DNA from: JAGOTP01 sp964582475 | GTDB lineage: Bacteria; Patescibacteriota; Patescibacteriia; 2-12-FULL-60-25 | DNA length: 64,000 bases | Assembly (NCBI GenBank): GCA_964582475.1 | Contig: CAZOQS010000002.1 | Coordinates: 62,001-126,000 of the forward strand | Direction of reading: 5' to 3' | Part shown: in pieces, positions 48,874 to 57,125 of the stretch | How positions within the stretch are numbered: position 1 is the first letter of the stretch | How the letters are laid out: each line of letters opens with the position of its first letter | Position numbers and translations under genes: made by a program | The notes under the pieces: model-generated | Seen by the model: only the letters and a program-made list of their open reading frames with translations | The model's database searches: none | What the model was told of the DNA's origin: nothing

Positions 48874-49590
48874 ATGCCTCATTCCGCTCCTTCCCACGAA
48901 GCTCCCGCGACTCCTCGTCAGGCGTTGGTGACGATTGGGGTTATTGTCGGATCCATCGCCTTTGTTGCGGCGTGTGTCGTTGTTCCTCGTTGGGTTGTCG
49001 AGTCCCGTATAAAACCTGTTACCGTCGCCCCTCCTGGGGATGCTATGCGCTTTGATCCGGTCCAGGCGCTTTCTGAGGTTGAAGCGTTTGTAGGGGGAGG
49101 GGTGAAACTCGTCTCTTTTGATGCACGCATGGTTCGGTCTGATGGGACGATGGATTTGAAAGCGACCTATCAACCACCGCCGGCAGCCGATTATGTCTTT
49201 ACCAAGATCGTCTCTGCTCCAGAAACAGCCCCACCTCTCGGAACCATGCCAGCCAGTTCAACCTGGCAAGAACGGATCACCGTAAAGGTATCACGGCCTG
49301 GTCAGCGGTTTTTTGTCACGAGCAAAGAAGGCGGGCTCACCCTCAAATATAATTACGTCACGAAAGGCATGGAAAAGAACGTCTCTGACCCAGCGATCAG
49401 TCCTACGCCAACGCTTCCTTCCCAACCGATCTGTTTACTCAGCGATCTCTGGCGGCAGGCGATCCAGCGAGGTGTTCCTCAGGACGGCGTGGCAACGATT
49501 ACGTACAACTCGCGAGACTACCGCTTTAAGCAATATGGGAATGTCAAAACCTATACGTTTGGGTTGGATTGTAAACTAGTCGCGAAATAG
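48874..49590 (+). CDS. single-span membrane protein of unknown function
   Basis: A 238-residue protein with one transmembrane helix (about 18-40, LVTIGVIVGSIAFVAACVVV) and an outside domain containing two cysteines (PICLLSDL, GLDCKLVAK), possibly a disulfide. No family is recognised. The ATG at 48874 follows an extended -10 box; an upstream extension of the frame would lie inside the cloverleaf repeat. A hairpin follows the stop. Confidence 0.68.
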   Translation: MPHSAPSHEAPATPRQALVTIGVIVGSIAFVAACVVVPRWVVESRIKPVTVAPPGDAMRFDPVQALSEVEAFVGGGVKLVSFDARMVRSDGTMDLKATYQPPPAADYVFTKIVSAPETAPPLGTMPASSTWQERITVKVSRPGQRFFVTSKEGGLTLKYNYVTKGMEKNVSDPAISPTPTLPSQPICLLSDLWRQAIQRGVPQDGVATITYNSRDYRFKQYGNVKTYTFGLDCKLVAK

Positions 49591-49594
49591 CGAA

Positions 49595-49623
49595 GTGCCG
49601 AGCTTCCTCCAGGAGCTCGGCAC
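49595..49623. terminator. hairpin between convergent genes
   Basis: GTGCCGAGCT and AGCTCGGCAC form a perfect 10-bp stem. There is no T run, so termination is less certain than for the other hairpins. Confidence 0.55.
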
Positions 49624-49641
49624 GGGTTGAAGAGAGAGGAG

Positions 49642-50082
49642 TCACACTTCGACGATGATCCGTCCGGGGGGAGGGGTGAGCTCTCGCCAGTCGATGATCT
49701 CGGCGAAGGTGACGCCTGAGAAGTTGTCTCCTTGGGCACTGTGTAGGCAGATGTTCACGTCGAAGTTGCTCGGACACAGCGTCCCGGTGATGTGCGCGAG
49801 ACGTCCGTCACCACGTGAGACGTACGTGAGGGTCCCATACGCACGAGCGTTCTGCCTTGCCTGAAAGGCGTCCCAGTTGAATTGGGCATCGACGAGCTGG
49901 ATCCAGGCACCCGAGCGCAGGTTCGCAGGGAAGCGATCGAGGTCGACCATGATGGTCACGGTCTTGCCGTCTTCGGCGATGTGTTCCGTCGCAGGACACA
50001 TACACATGAAGCGGCAGTTTGGGTCTGCGCTCGTCACAATCGCGCGGCGTGTGCGAGTGGACTCTTTTCCGTCGTTGCTCAT
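49642..50082 (-). CDS. hypothetical protein, GC-rich solitary unit
   Basis: A 146-residue soluble protein with five cysteines (NCRFMCMCPA; TLCPS; NICLH) and a beta-rich composition; no family is recognised. The ATG at 50082 has a canonical AGGAGG seven bases upstream, unlike most genes here; a longer frame reaches 50118. It has its own promoter (50130-50158) with a leader of about 40 bases, and a hairpin beyond the stop. It is GC-rich, with ATC, GTC and CTC codons preferred, unlike the flanking genes. Confidence 0.7.
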   Translation of the reverse strand: MSNDGKESTRTRRAIVTSADPNCRFMCMCPATEHIAEDGKTVTIMVDLDRFPANLRSGAWIQLVDAQFNWDAFQARQNARAYGTLTYVSRGDGRLAHITGTLCPSNFDVNICLHSAQGDNFSGVTFAEIIDWRELTPPPGRIIVEV

Positions 50083-50129
50083 CAGGTCCTCCTGGGTACG
50101 TGTTTTGTGCACCAACAAGTCACTTGTTG

Positions 50130-50158
50130 AGACTAACGATGCCTAGTGTCTGTGTCAA
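50130..50158 (-). promoter_or_regulatory. promoter of the 49642-50082 gene
   Basis: TTGACA and TAGTCT on the minus strand are 17 bases apart. The leader contains a CAACAAG-TGA-CTTGTTG hairpin and AGGAGG. Confidence 0.55.
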
Positions 50159-50294
50159 TGAATTTGATTTGATGAACTTCTCCCTCAATAGACGATCGGA
50201 ATCATCGATTCAGGGGGAGTGCCGCGAGGACGCTGAGGGGATCAGCGGTGCGGCGAGGAAGGACTGTCAAAGGTCGGGGGTGGGGAGGGGCTCT

Positions 50295-50918
50295 CTAGCA
50301 GACTGCGGGCGGCTTCGGCTTGGAGGACATCTTGCCCTCGACGAGACCGAAGTTGAAGCGGCGCGCAATCGCGCCAGTGATGTCGATGATCGGTCGGTCG
50401 TCCTCTTCAGGCAGAGTGCACCGGTCGAGCAGCGCGCCGAAGTGGGAGCGGTGCGCGGCTGAAAGCCAGGGGCGTTCGCTCCCGATCCGTCGTCCCTGCT
50501 CCTTGGAGTAGAAGAGGACGATGTGATGTGCACCCCTTCCATCGTGGAAGCAGAGCGCGCCGGAGTCCCCCTTGAGCTTGAAGGGGAGCATGCACTCGAT
50601 GATACTTGGAGGTCCATCGGTGAACAGGCTGATGGAGATGGCGCCCGTCAGTCGAACCGCGTCCTGTGCGAGGAGGTTCGGTGCTTCGGAGGCGTCTCCC
50701 TCGATCACGAGCGTCGGCTGCGTGCTCTGCATCGGCATGATGGTGCCTTCGGCCAACTTGAAGAGGCCGGGGCTACGCTCGTTGTTCGGGCTGTGCTCGG
50801 CGAGAACGCGCCGCAGCTCGTCCATCCCGTAGGCGATGATCGTCAGCTTCTGGGGCGGCTCGCCGTGCAGGTGCACGACAGCGATCCCGTCGAGGATCCC
50901 ATACCAAAGGATTTGCAT
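50295..50918 (-). CDS. hypothetical protein, GC-rich solitary unit
   Basis: A 207-residue soluble protein, strongly GC-rich, starting MQILWYGILDGIAVVHLHGE; no family is recognised. GAGGAA lies about 9 bases before the ATG. A plausible promoter (TTGTGA-17-TAAAAA) sits about 75 bases upstream in T-rich sequence. GC- and AT-rich short hairpins (for example CGCTGA-GGGGA-TCAGCG near 50230) follow the stop. It runs in the same direction as the similar unit at 49642 and the two may have arrived together. Confidence 0.65.
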   Translation of the reverse strand: MQILWYGILDGIAVVHLHGEPPQKLTIIAYGMDELRRVLAEHSPNNERSPGLFKLAEGTIMPMQSTQPTLVIEGDASEAPNLLAQDAVRLTGAISISLFTDGPPSIIECMLPFKLKGDSGALCFHDGRGAHHIVLFYSKEQGRRIGSERPWLSAAHRSHFGALLDRCTLPEEDDRPIIDITGAIARRFNFGLVEGKMSSKPKPPAVC

Positions 50919-51097
50919 TCTCTATTCCTCAGTCTTTCGTCGATTGCGTCCATGACTGCTCAACAGCGAGCAAGTGCCTTGGTTTTTTATCCTTTTTGTT
51001 TCAAAATCACAAGTTGTGTGGAGATTTTGCGTGAATGGGTTGCAGCAGAGTGCTATACTCACCCTAACGCTTTTTACTCTTGTCCCTTCTCTTCCTT

Positions 51098-51634
51098 ATG
51101 CCAGACATTCAAAAAAATAATCAGCTGCTGTTCCTTTCCCTTTCGATTCTGGTTGCGGCGGTCATTGTTTCGGCAACGATTCTGATTACAAGCCATTCCA
51201 CGAATCATTCAATGAGAGGGTTTGGCAATCATCGAGAGATGGGGATGATGAAGGGCCGTATGATGGCGCCTGGTCAGCCGATGCCCTCTCAGCCAGCAAT
51301 GGGCAAAATGGCCTCGTCGACCTTCACCGGCAGAGTCTTGGCGACCAGTCCGGACCAATCATTCGTATTGCGTGGGACAGATGCCTGCAAAGGGGAGTAC
51401 CAGATCATTCGTGGACAAGCTTCCATGCCAGGCGCGTATTTCAATCTTTCCCACCCGATCACGCTCGAAGACTCAGACTTGGGAGCGGTTTCGGTGCAAA
51501 CACCCGCTGAACGCCAGCAGACAACGACCCCCTTCCGGAACGTTGCGTTTGTAGAGGGAGAGCGTGTGGTGAGCTACAGTATGAAAGAGCCAATGCCAGG
51601 TGACGACTGTAAAGTCTGGATCGCCCCTCGTTAA
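51098..51634 (+). CDS. membrane-anchored Met-rich protein of unknown function
   Basis: A 178-residue protein: an N-terminal transmembrane helix (about 8-30), a His/Met-rich linker (HREMGMMKGRMMAPGQPMP) and a soluble domain with two cysteines (GTDACKGEY, PGDDCKVWI). The Met/His run could bind copper, but this is speculation. The ATG at 51098 lies about 40 bases after TATACT. It converges on the DUF3592 gene across a long palindromic terminator. Confidence 0.65.
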   Translation: MPDIQKNNQLLFLSLSILVAAVIVSATILITSHSTNHSMRGFGNHREMGMMKGRMMAPGQPMPSQPAMGKMASSTFTGRVLATSPDQSFVLRGTDACKGEYQIIRGQASMPGAYFNLSHPITLEDSDLGAVSVQTPAERQQTTTPFRNVAFVEGERVVSYSMKEPMPGDDCKVWIAPR

Positions 51635-51645
51635 TCATTGGGACG

Positions 51646-51691
51646 TAGAATACAAAAAGAGCTACGTATACGTAGCTCTTTTTGTATTCTA
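51646..51691. terminator. 46-bp perfect palindrome, bidirectional terminator
   Basis: TAGAATACAAAAAGAGCTAC (51646-51665) begins a palindrome that is perfect over all 46 bases. It has a GC-containing core and A/T runs on each side, as expected for a terminator serving two convergent genes. Confidence 0.85.
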
Positions 51692-51699
51692 TTTATAAC

Positions 51700-52413
51700 T
51701 TATACCTGCAAAAACGACGTATCCATCCAGTGCTTTTTTGGATCATTCACGTCGATCAATACGTCGATCGTTTTTCGTCCTTCAAGGACAGGCGTTGGAT
51801 TTTCCCAAAAGTCTTCGCTTCTAAAATAGTGGAAGGTTTCAGAAGCCGGGTCTTTCCAGGTTGAAACGATCCGAAAAGGGGATCGTCCATTCACCTTGAT
51901 CGAACGATTTTCCTCTACGCTTTGGATGTCGGTTGGAATGCGTCGCCCGTGCTCCTTGAGCCAGCGTTGAAGTTGTTGTTTGCGTATAAATGAAAGAATC
52001 AGATAGATGCCAACTCCGCCGATGACGCCTCCAACGCTCCCAATGATAAGCGCAGCTCCCCAGAGTTCGAAGAAGCCTTGAATGATAGCGTCATTCGGTT
52101 TTCCGGGTGGATAGAGAACCGTGACGCGATCGCCCACTTCATACGAAGGGGGATTGCTCGCGGAGGAAGACTGGATCACGTGTGCTTGGCCTCCAGCTGT
52201 TTCGAAGCGAAAAACAGGGGCATACACCCAGCCAGATTTCGATCCCCGACGTTGAGCGAGTTCAACCACCCGTCCTTCGGCCCGATCTCCCTCTTTCACT
52301 AAGCGGTAACTATCGGCGGCGAAGTAAAGGCTCCCAAGCAAACAGGGGATTCCCATCAAGAGAAAGAAGAATCCAAGGAACTGAGGCATCCGACGAACGG
52401 TTTTGGTAGTCAT
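51700..52413 (-). CDS. DUF3592-type membrane protein
   Basis: A 237-residue protein with a helix at about 10-32, an extracytoplasmic beta domain (GRVVELAQRRGSKSGWVYAPVFRFETAGG; VGDRVTVLYPPGKPNDA) typical of DUF3592, a second helix at about 118-140, and a cytosolic beta domain. Function is unknown. The ATG at 52413 places the basic segment before the first helix; the frame extends to 52479. Confidence 0.78.
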   Translation of the reverse strand: MTTKTVRRMPQFLGFFFLLMGIPCLLGSLYFAADSYRLVKEGDRAEGRVVELAQRRGSKSGWVYAPVFRFETAGGQAHVIQSSSASNPPSYEVGDRVTVLYPPGKPNDAIIQGFFELWGAALIIGSVGGVIGGVGIYLILSFIRKQQLQRWLKEHGRRIPTDIQSVEENRSIKVNGRSPFRIVSTWKDPASETFHYFRSEDFWENPTPVLEGRKTIDVLIDVNDPKKHWMDTSFLQV

Positions 52414-52476
52414 AAAATGCTGGCTATAGAATGACAGTCTACGCGGCTTTTGGAAAGGAGTCTTTTTTAAAACGAA

Positions 52477-52514
52477 CACCCACCGTAGCGGGTCCTCGTT
52501 CGCTTTGGTGGGTG
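52477..52514 (-). terminator. hairpin after the MazG-like gene
   Basis: CACCCACC and GGTGGGTG pair around an inner AGCG/CGCT stem. On the minus strand it is followed by TTCGTTTTAAAAAAG. Confidence 0.6.
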
Positions 52515-52531
52515 GGGAGTTGAGAGAAGGT

Positions 52532-53014
52532 TCAGCGCAGCTTCTTCTTCCAGTTCTGTGGGAGTCTACGCTGCCTGGCGTTCAGCAGACAGCCGCAGGG
52601 ACATTTGCGGCAGTGCCAGCAGACCGTCCCGTAGCGGGCGTAGATCGCGGCTTCCAGGTCGATGCGAAAGAAGTTCGCGACAGCGATGGTCCAGGCGATG
52701 ACATCGGCCGCTTCGAGCGCGAACTGCGTTCGCATCTCGTTCGGGGTCAGGGCGAACCGGGCGAGGTTCTGTTCGAGCTGGATGAGCTCACCGATTTCCT
52801 CGTTCAGGTGCCAGAGGATCTTGTCGATGCCGGCTGCGCGGTTCTTCTCGCCGTAGGTCCGGTTCAGCAGTTCGCTCAGCTCTGGAATGGTCAGCATCTG
52901 GGCGCGCTCGTTGACCTCGGCCAGTCGCGCGGCTTGGCGCTTAACCTCAGGGCAGTCGCAGACCACCTCGCCGCAGTAGGTGCATCGACCCGTCGCGTAC
53001 TTGCACGCGAGCAT
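52532..53014 (-). CDS. MazG-like NTP pyrophosphohydrolase flanked by zinc knuckles
   Basis: A 160-residue protein. WHLNEEIGELIQLEQNL and FALEAADVIAWTIAVANFF supply the ExxE...ExxD metal site of MazG-type all-alpha NTP pyrophosphatases. It is bracketed by cysteine clusters: CTYCGEVVCDC near residue 12 and CWHCRKCPCGC near residue 140, which could form one zinc site joining the termini. The gene is GC-rich and starts five bases after the stop of the lipoprotein gene without a clear Shine-Dalgarno. The substrate could be a non-canonical or damaged nucleotide. Confidence 0.78.
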   Translation of the reverse strand: MLACKYATGRCTYCGEVVCDCPEVKRQAARLAEVNERAQMLTIPELSELLNRTYGEKNRAAGIDKILWHLNEEIGELIQLEQNLARFALTPNEMRTQFALEAADVIAWTIAVANFFRIDLEAAIYARYGTVCWHCRKCPCGCLLNARQRRLPQNWKKKLR

Positions 53015-53019
53015 TCCAG

Positions 53020-53469
53020 CTATTTTCGACGGAATCCAATCTCACCTGTTCGCGCCGTATTTAACGTCATCGTCTTTCCGTCTTCGGATACGCTAAAGGA
53101 GTAACTGTTGAATTGTTTAAGATAAGCTTTTCCTTGTTCTTGCCATTGCGCTTGGGTCTTGTCATCCGCCAAGTTCCCCACGACGTTTACTTCTGGATTA
53201 CTGATAGCGACTTGGTAGACATTCTGGAGTTGTTGCGTCACGACGTAGTCCACGATCACCTTGAAGTTCGACTTTTTATTCGCATCAGCCGCGTCGACCC
53301 GTTCCCCGCTACCGATCAGGCGGGATTTGGTGAATTCAAGCTCTACGGTTGATCCGTCAACGGGTTTTTCTGAGACCCAGGCGCCCTCGAGTTTGCTCGT
53401 GCAACCCGCCCCCATGAGCAGGAGGCCAACTCCTAAGACCGCACCAATCAGAGAGAGTGTTTTTTTCAT
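53020..53469 (-). CDS. lipoprotein of unknown function
   Basis: A 149-residue lipoprotein precursor. MKKTLSLIGAVLGVGLLLMGAGC has a lipobox (MGAGC, cysteine about residue 23); only its outline is given here. The mature part is a small domain (WVSEKPVDGSTVELEFTK; SFSVSEDGKTMTLNTA) of the kind seen in secreted beta-sandwich proteins. It is anchored to the outer face of the membrane. The MazG-like gene follows five bases after the stop. The ATG at 53469 is the normal lipoprotein start; the frame extends nine bases further. Confidence 0.82.
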   Translation of the reverse strand: MKKTLSLIGAVLGVGLLLMGAGCTSKLEGAWVSEKPVDGSTVELEFTKSRLIGSGERVDAADANKKSNFKVIVDYVVTQQLQNVYQVAISNPEVNVVGNLADDKTQAQWQEQGKAYLKQFNSYSFSVSEDGKTMTLNTARTGEIGFRRK

Positions 53470-53539
53470 ATAAAACAAGTTTAGCGTGAATCAATGATCT
53501 GAGTATACACGCGTGGCTGAATCGCGTATGCTCCATCCC

Positions 53540-54559
53540 ATGTCTGCTCTCGACCGGCTTACCACCAACATCCGCGCCATCCTCACCCACGCGCTTCCCT
53601 GTACCCCAGCGGATACTGCGCTTGTGATTTATGACGAAGACGCCCCCCTGACGCAGCAAGTCCTCGCCGCCTACCGGGAGGTCATTCCTTGGGCGACGTT
53701 TATTTCTTTCCCTGAAGAAGGGCCGGAGATTGTCATGCGGGCGATCGATCGGTTGGTTGCGGGGCAACTGGTGATCCTGGTTCAGTCTTCGAGTTTCCGT
53801 TTAGACGCCTTTCGTTTGCGAATCGAGTTGTTCCGTCGCGGCCTCCGGACAATCGAGCATCCCCACTTGAACCGTCTTCAGGCGCTAGAGGAGATCGATG
53901 CGTTTATCGATTCGTTGGCCTATGATCCGGAGTATTACCGCGTCCACGGAGAACGGTTAACCCAGATGATCCAAGACGTGAAGCAGATCAAGGTTGTCTC
54001 TAAAGATGGAAGTACGCTGACCTACCAAGGTCCGTTTGAGGCTGCCAAGAAAAATACGGGTGATTATCGCGAGATGGCGAATGTGGGAGGCACCTTTCCG
54101 ATTGGCGAGGTCTTCACAGAGTTGGTTGATCTTGCGGGCGCGAATGGTGTGGCTTCGATCTTCGGGTATGGAGGAATGGATTTTCGTACCCGTATCGTGA
54201 AGCCGTTCCAGATTCAGGTAGAGAAAGGTCTGGTCGTGGGAGCAGGGGAGGGAGCACCAGATGAATTCCACGAGATTCTCACGATGGTGAAAACGAACGA
54301 GACGCCTTATATTCGTGAGCTTGGCTTGGGATTGAACCGCGCCTTTTCAAAAGAGCGCCCGGTGTCGGATATTACGACCTTTGAACGTCAGGTGGGTGTA
54401 CACGTCTCTCTGGGGGAGAAGCACGCCATTTATAAAAAAGAAGGCCTCCGCGCAAAAGATACAAAATATCACATCGATCTCTTTATAGATGTTGATGAAG
54501 TTTGGTTTGATGAGCACCTCGGCTTTAAAAGCGGAGCGTATCTTTTGCAGTCTGCTTAA
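53540..54559 (+). CDS. M29-like metallo-aminopeptidase
   Basis: A 339-residue protein resembling aminopeptidase T/M29 enzymes. MANVGGTFPIGEVFTELVD, IRELGLGLNRAFSK, VHVSLGEKHAIYKKEG and KYHIDLFIDVDEVWFD correspond to the metal-binding C-terminal half; the N-terminal half is the Rossmann-like part. It would trim peptides in the cytoplasm. Start choice is uncertain: ATG 53540 lies seven bases after TATGCT, while in-frame starts at 53528 and 53513 are possible. Its stop overlaps the convergent gpsA stop. Confidence 0.78.
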   Translation: MSALDRLTTNIRAILTHALPCTPADTALVIYDEDAPLTQQVLAAYREVIPWATFISFPEEGPEIVMRAIDRLVAGQLVILVQSSSFRLDAFRLRIELFRRGLRTIEHPHLNRLQALEEIDAFIDSLAYDPEYYRVHGERLTQMIQDVKQIKVVSKDGSTLTYQGPFEAAKKNTGDYREMANVGGTFPIGEVFTELVDLAGANGVASIFGYGGMDFRTRIVKPFQIQVEKGLVVGAGEGAPDEFHEILTMVKTNETPYIRELGLGLNRAFSKERPVSDITTFERQVGVHVSLGEKHAIYKKEGLRAKDTKYHIDLFIDVDEVWFDEHLGFKSGAYLLQSA

Positions 54560-55536
54560 TCGCGACCTTTCAAGAATTTTTCAAAGGGGAGCGAGAAATG
54601 TGTTTTGCGTGAGAGACACTCGTGAATGGTGTCGAGGAGCGGAGTTTTAAGTCGATGCTTTTTTGCGAGCAGGATGGCAGCGTGTGTGGCGCTGATTCCC
54701 TCAACGGTCGAGATCCCTAACTCACGTGGATCTTTGCTCTTAGAGGTTGTGATCTTTTCTCCGTAGCGACGGTTACGTCCATGTGGCGAATTACCTGAGA
54801 CGAACAGGTCGCCTGCACCCGCAATCGTAAAAGCGGTTTCACGTTGTCCGCCGGCTGCTTCAACCAGATCAGCCATCTCTTGAAGCGCGGTTGTATAAAT
54901 GAACCCTTTTGTGTTCATTGAAACTTTAAGCCCATCACAGAGTCCAAGGGCGATTGAGTAGGGGTTTTTGATCGCGGAACAGAGACCAACGCCGATGACA
55001 TCCTCTGAAAGTGAAATGCGCATGCGTGCATGCGAGAGAGTCCGCTGTACCGCCTCCCTCGCGTCACGGTCAGCGGAGGCAGCGACGAGCGCCGTAACTT
55101 GCTCTGAAGCAAGCTCGTTCGCAATGGCGGGACCCCCAAGAACCACGAGCCGTATTTGGAGCTTGCGCGGCATGAGCTCGATTTGCTGTAAGATCAGAGG
55201 ATGAAAGGTCTCGGGATCAATGCCTTTCGTGATACTCACGACGATGGCGTTCGGCTCGATATAGGGCTGTGCAGCTGAGAGCACTTCGGCGACGGCAGAA
55301 GACGGCACTGCCACGAAGACAAAACGAGCCCCCTTGAGGGCTTCTTCGATGCTGTCGGTGGCGGTCACGCTTCGTGGGAGAATCGAGTCGACAAGATACT
55401 TACTGTTTTGATGAGTCTCATTGATCGATTTGGTCACGACGGATTCAATCGAGTAGAGGGTCACACGTTTAGCTCGTTTTCCAAGGACGAGAGCTAAGGC
55501 GGTTGCGATGTTGCCTGCTCCGAGAAAGGCGATCAT
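54556..55536 (-). CDS. gpsA: glycerol-3-phosphate dehydrogenase (NAD(P)+)
   Basis: A 326-residue GpsA. FLGAGNIATALALVLG is the dinucleotide-binding loop, FVAVPSSAV and VVSITKGIDPET follow, SAIKNPYSIALGLCDGL has the catalytic lysine, and GAGDLFVSGNSPHGRNRRYG is the substrate-binding segment. It makes sn-glycerol 3-phosphate for phospholipids. Its start overlaps the rnhB stop. The dinucleotide loop is GAGNIA rather than the common GAGSWG. Confidence 0.93.
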   Translation of the reverse strand: MIAFLGAGNIATALALVLGKRAKRVTLYSIESVVTKSINETHQNSKYLVDSILPRSVTATDSIEEALKGARFVFVAVPSSAVAEVLSAAQPYIEPNAIVVSITKGIDPETFHPLILQQIELMPRKLQIRLVVLGGPAIANELASEQVTALVAASADRDAREAVQRTLSHARMRISLSEDVIGVGLCSAIKNPYSIALGLCDGLKVSMNTKGFIYTTALQEMADLVEAAGGQRETAFTIAGAGDLFVSGNSPHGRNRRYGEKITTSKSKDPRELGISTVEGISATHAAILLAKKHRLKTPLLDTIHECLSRKTHFSLPFEKFLKGRD

Positions 55537-56150
55537 AAGAATTTCTGTATTGGGGCGTAGCTTACCCTATGAACCGCAGAAGGTCCAAGTTTAGCGAGAG
55601 CTGCTTGATGCACTGCCGTTCCATACCCCTTGTGTACCGCAAACTGATAGCCCGGATGAACAAGATCTAATTCTCTGAGACGACGATCACGCAGGACCTT
55701 CGCGATGATCGACGCGGCTGAGATCGAAGCGACCAGGCGGTCACCCTTGACGATGCCTTGGCTTGGCCAAGGATAGCTTGCTGGTAGACCAAAGCCGTCG
55801 GAGAGCACGTGCTCAGGTGTGCACCCAAGACCTTCTAGTGCCCGGCGCATCGCTAAAAATCCAGCTTGTCGAATATTGAGCGCATCAATCTCAGCAGCGC
55901 TTGCTTCGCCAACAGCCCAAGCCTCAGTATTCGTCGTCACCCAGAGGAATGCTTTTTCACGTTGAGCGGGGGACAAGAGCTTTGAATCTCGTAGGAGGTC
56001 CGGCACACGTGGAAAACGTGTGCCAAAGACCGCCGCTCCGGCAAAGACGGGCCCTGCCCAGGCGCCAGAACCAGCTTCATCCGTACCTGCGATCAAAAGG
56101 AGTCCCGTTTTACGTAGCTGCTTTTCAAGACGGAAGGTAGGGGAGATCAT
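55533..56150 (-). CDS. rnhB: ribonuclease HII
   Basis: A 205-residue RNase HII. AGTDEAGSGAWAGPVFAGA holds the first Asp-Glu pair (family consensus DEVGRGPLAGPV), LRDSKLLSPAQRE follows, then VLSDGF and ASIISA-type region (VASISAASIIAKVLRDR) with the last acidic residues, and HPGYQFAVHKGYGTAVH. It removes ribonucleotides from DNA. Gly-Ser replaces Gly-Arg in the first motif. It precedes gpsA with overlapping stop/start. Confidence 0.93.
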   Translation of the reverse strand: MISPTFRLEKQLRKTGLLLIAGTDEAGSGAWAGPVFAGAAVFGTRFPRVPDLLRDSKLLSPAQREKAFLWVTTNTEAWAVGEASAAEIDALNIRQAGFLAMRRALEGLGCTPEHVLSDGFGLPASYPWPSQGIVKGDRLVASISAASIIAKVLRDRRLRELDLVHPGYQFAVHKGYGTAVHQAALAKLGPSAVHRVSYAPIQKFL

Positions 56151-56220
56151 GGAAGCTATTTTAACGTTTTACGACGCAAGACTCGTCGTTGGTTCCAGTT
56201 CATGCTAGTCTAGGAGTCCT

Positions 56221-56694
56221 ATGAAGTCTATCACGAGACGTGTCTTGGGATCGTTTGCTGTAGGGGCGCTTATCTTAGGGCTTTTCTCGCCTTTTGCCGC
56301 GGAAGCCGCGACAAAAAAAGCCGTAATGAAGAGGAAGAAAGCATCAATTGCCCTGGATTTATATAACCCAAAGAAAAAGTACGCGGACGAAAAGAAGGAT
56401 ATCGCCAACCCAACCTCGCGCTGTCTCACGGCAGTTGCGAAGAAAGCACGGGCTCAAGATCTGAAGAATGTGGAAGCGGACGGAAAGAAAGTGGCTGGGC
56501 TCGAGAACCCAGAACACCCACTCGCGGATGACTATAAGAAATATCAAACTTCCCTTGAGTTTGCTTGGGGCGCGATGGAAGAGCCGTACTGTGGATTTGG
56601 GGCGTTCGGAGCCTCGTCCTCACTGAAGTCGTATCAAAAGACGGTTACGCGAGCGCGTACCGCCTTTCTTGATGCGGTGAAGAAGCAGAAATAG
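56221..56694 (+). CDS. small secreted lysine-rich protein
   Basis: A 157-residue exported protein: signal peptide (about 1-29, ending AAEAA), then a lysine-rich, helical mature part with two cysteines (TSRCLTAVAKK, EEPYCGFGA). No family is recognised. TAGGAG nine bases upstream is a Shine-Dalgarno. It is followed eight bases later by ruvX and may share its transcript. Confidence 0.7.
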   Translation: MKSITRRVLGSFAVGALILGLFSPFAAEAATKKAVMKRKKASIALDLYNPKKKYADEKKDIANPTSRCLTAVAKKARAQDLKNVEADGKKVAGLENPEHPLADDYKKYQTSLEFAWGAMEEPYCGFGAFGASSSLKSYQKTVTRARTAFLDAVKKQK

Positions 56695-56702
56695 AACGAC
56701 GC

Positions 56703-57116
56703 ATGCGACTCCTTGGCGTTGATTACGGGCGTGGACGGATTGGTCTCGCTCTCGGAGATACAGAAACAAACCTCGCGACCCCGCTGGAAGTCTTAAAAGC
56801 TTCTGGTGGGTCGCTTTTGGAATTAGTGGGTCGCTTGGTCGAAGTCGCGAGACTCGAGGGTATTACCGAGCTTGTAATGGGCGTGCCCTTTCCGTTGAAC
56901 GACCAAACGTTCGAAACAGCTCAGGCGAAAGAGATCCGCCAGGTGATCGATGCCTGTCGCAAAGCGGGGCTAACGGTCCATGAAGAAAATGAGACGTGGT
57001 CTACGCGCTTAGCTGAACGTCAGGCGCAGGAAACACAGCGGCGCGGACCAGCGGACGATCTTGCTGCCAGCGCGATTCTGCAGATGTACCTCGATCGAAA
57101 CGCCCGCACCCGCTAG
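56703..57116 (+). CDS. ruvX: RuvX/YqgF nuclease
   Basis: A 137-residue RNase H-fold protein of the YqgF family. LLGVDYGRGRIGLALGD has the first aspartate, LVMGVPFPLN and HEENETWSTRLAERQ follow, and RRGPADDLAASAILQMYLD carries the last aspartates. YqgF is implicated in rRNA 5'-end processing and as a Holliday-junction resolvase. It sits ten bases before recO. Confidence 0.93.
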   Translation: MRLLGVDYGRGRIGLALGDTETNLATPLEVLKASGGSLLELVGRLVEVARLEGITELVMGVPFPLNDQTFETAQAKEIRQVIDACRKAGLTVHEENETWSTRLAERQAQETQRRGPADDLAASAILQMYLDRNARTR

Positions 57117-57125
57117 GATGGGTGC

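Noticed and set aside
45232..48900. Integrated element with direct repeats of the tRNA-Glu 3' end
   Set aside because: No second copy of the tRNA 3' end and no integrase were found, so it is reported only as an accessory stretch.
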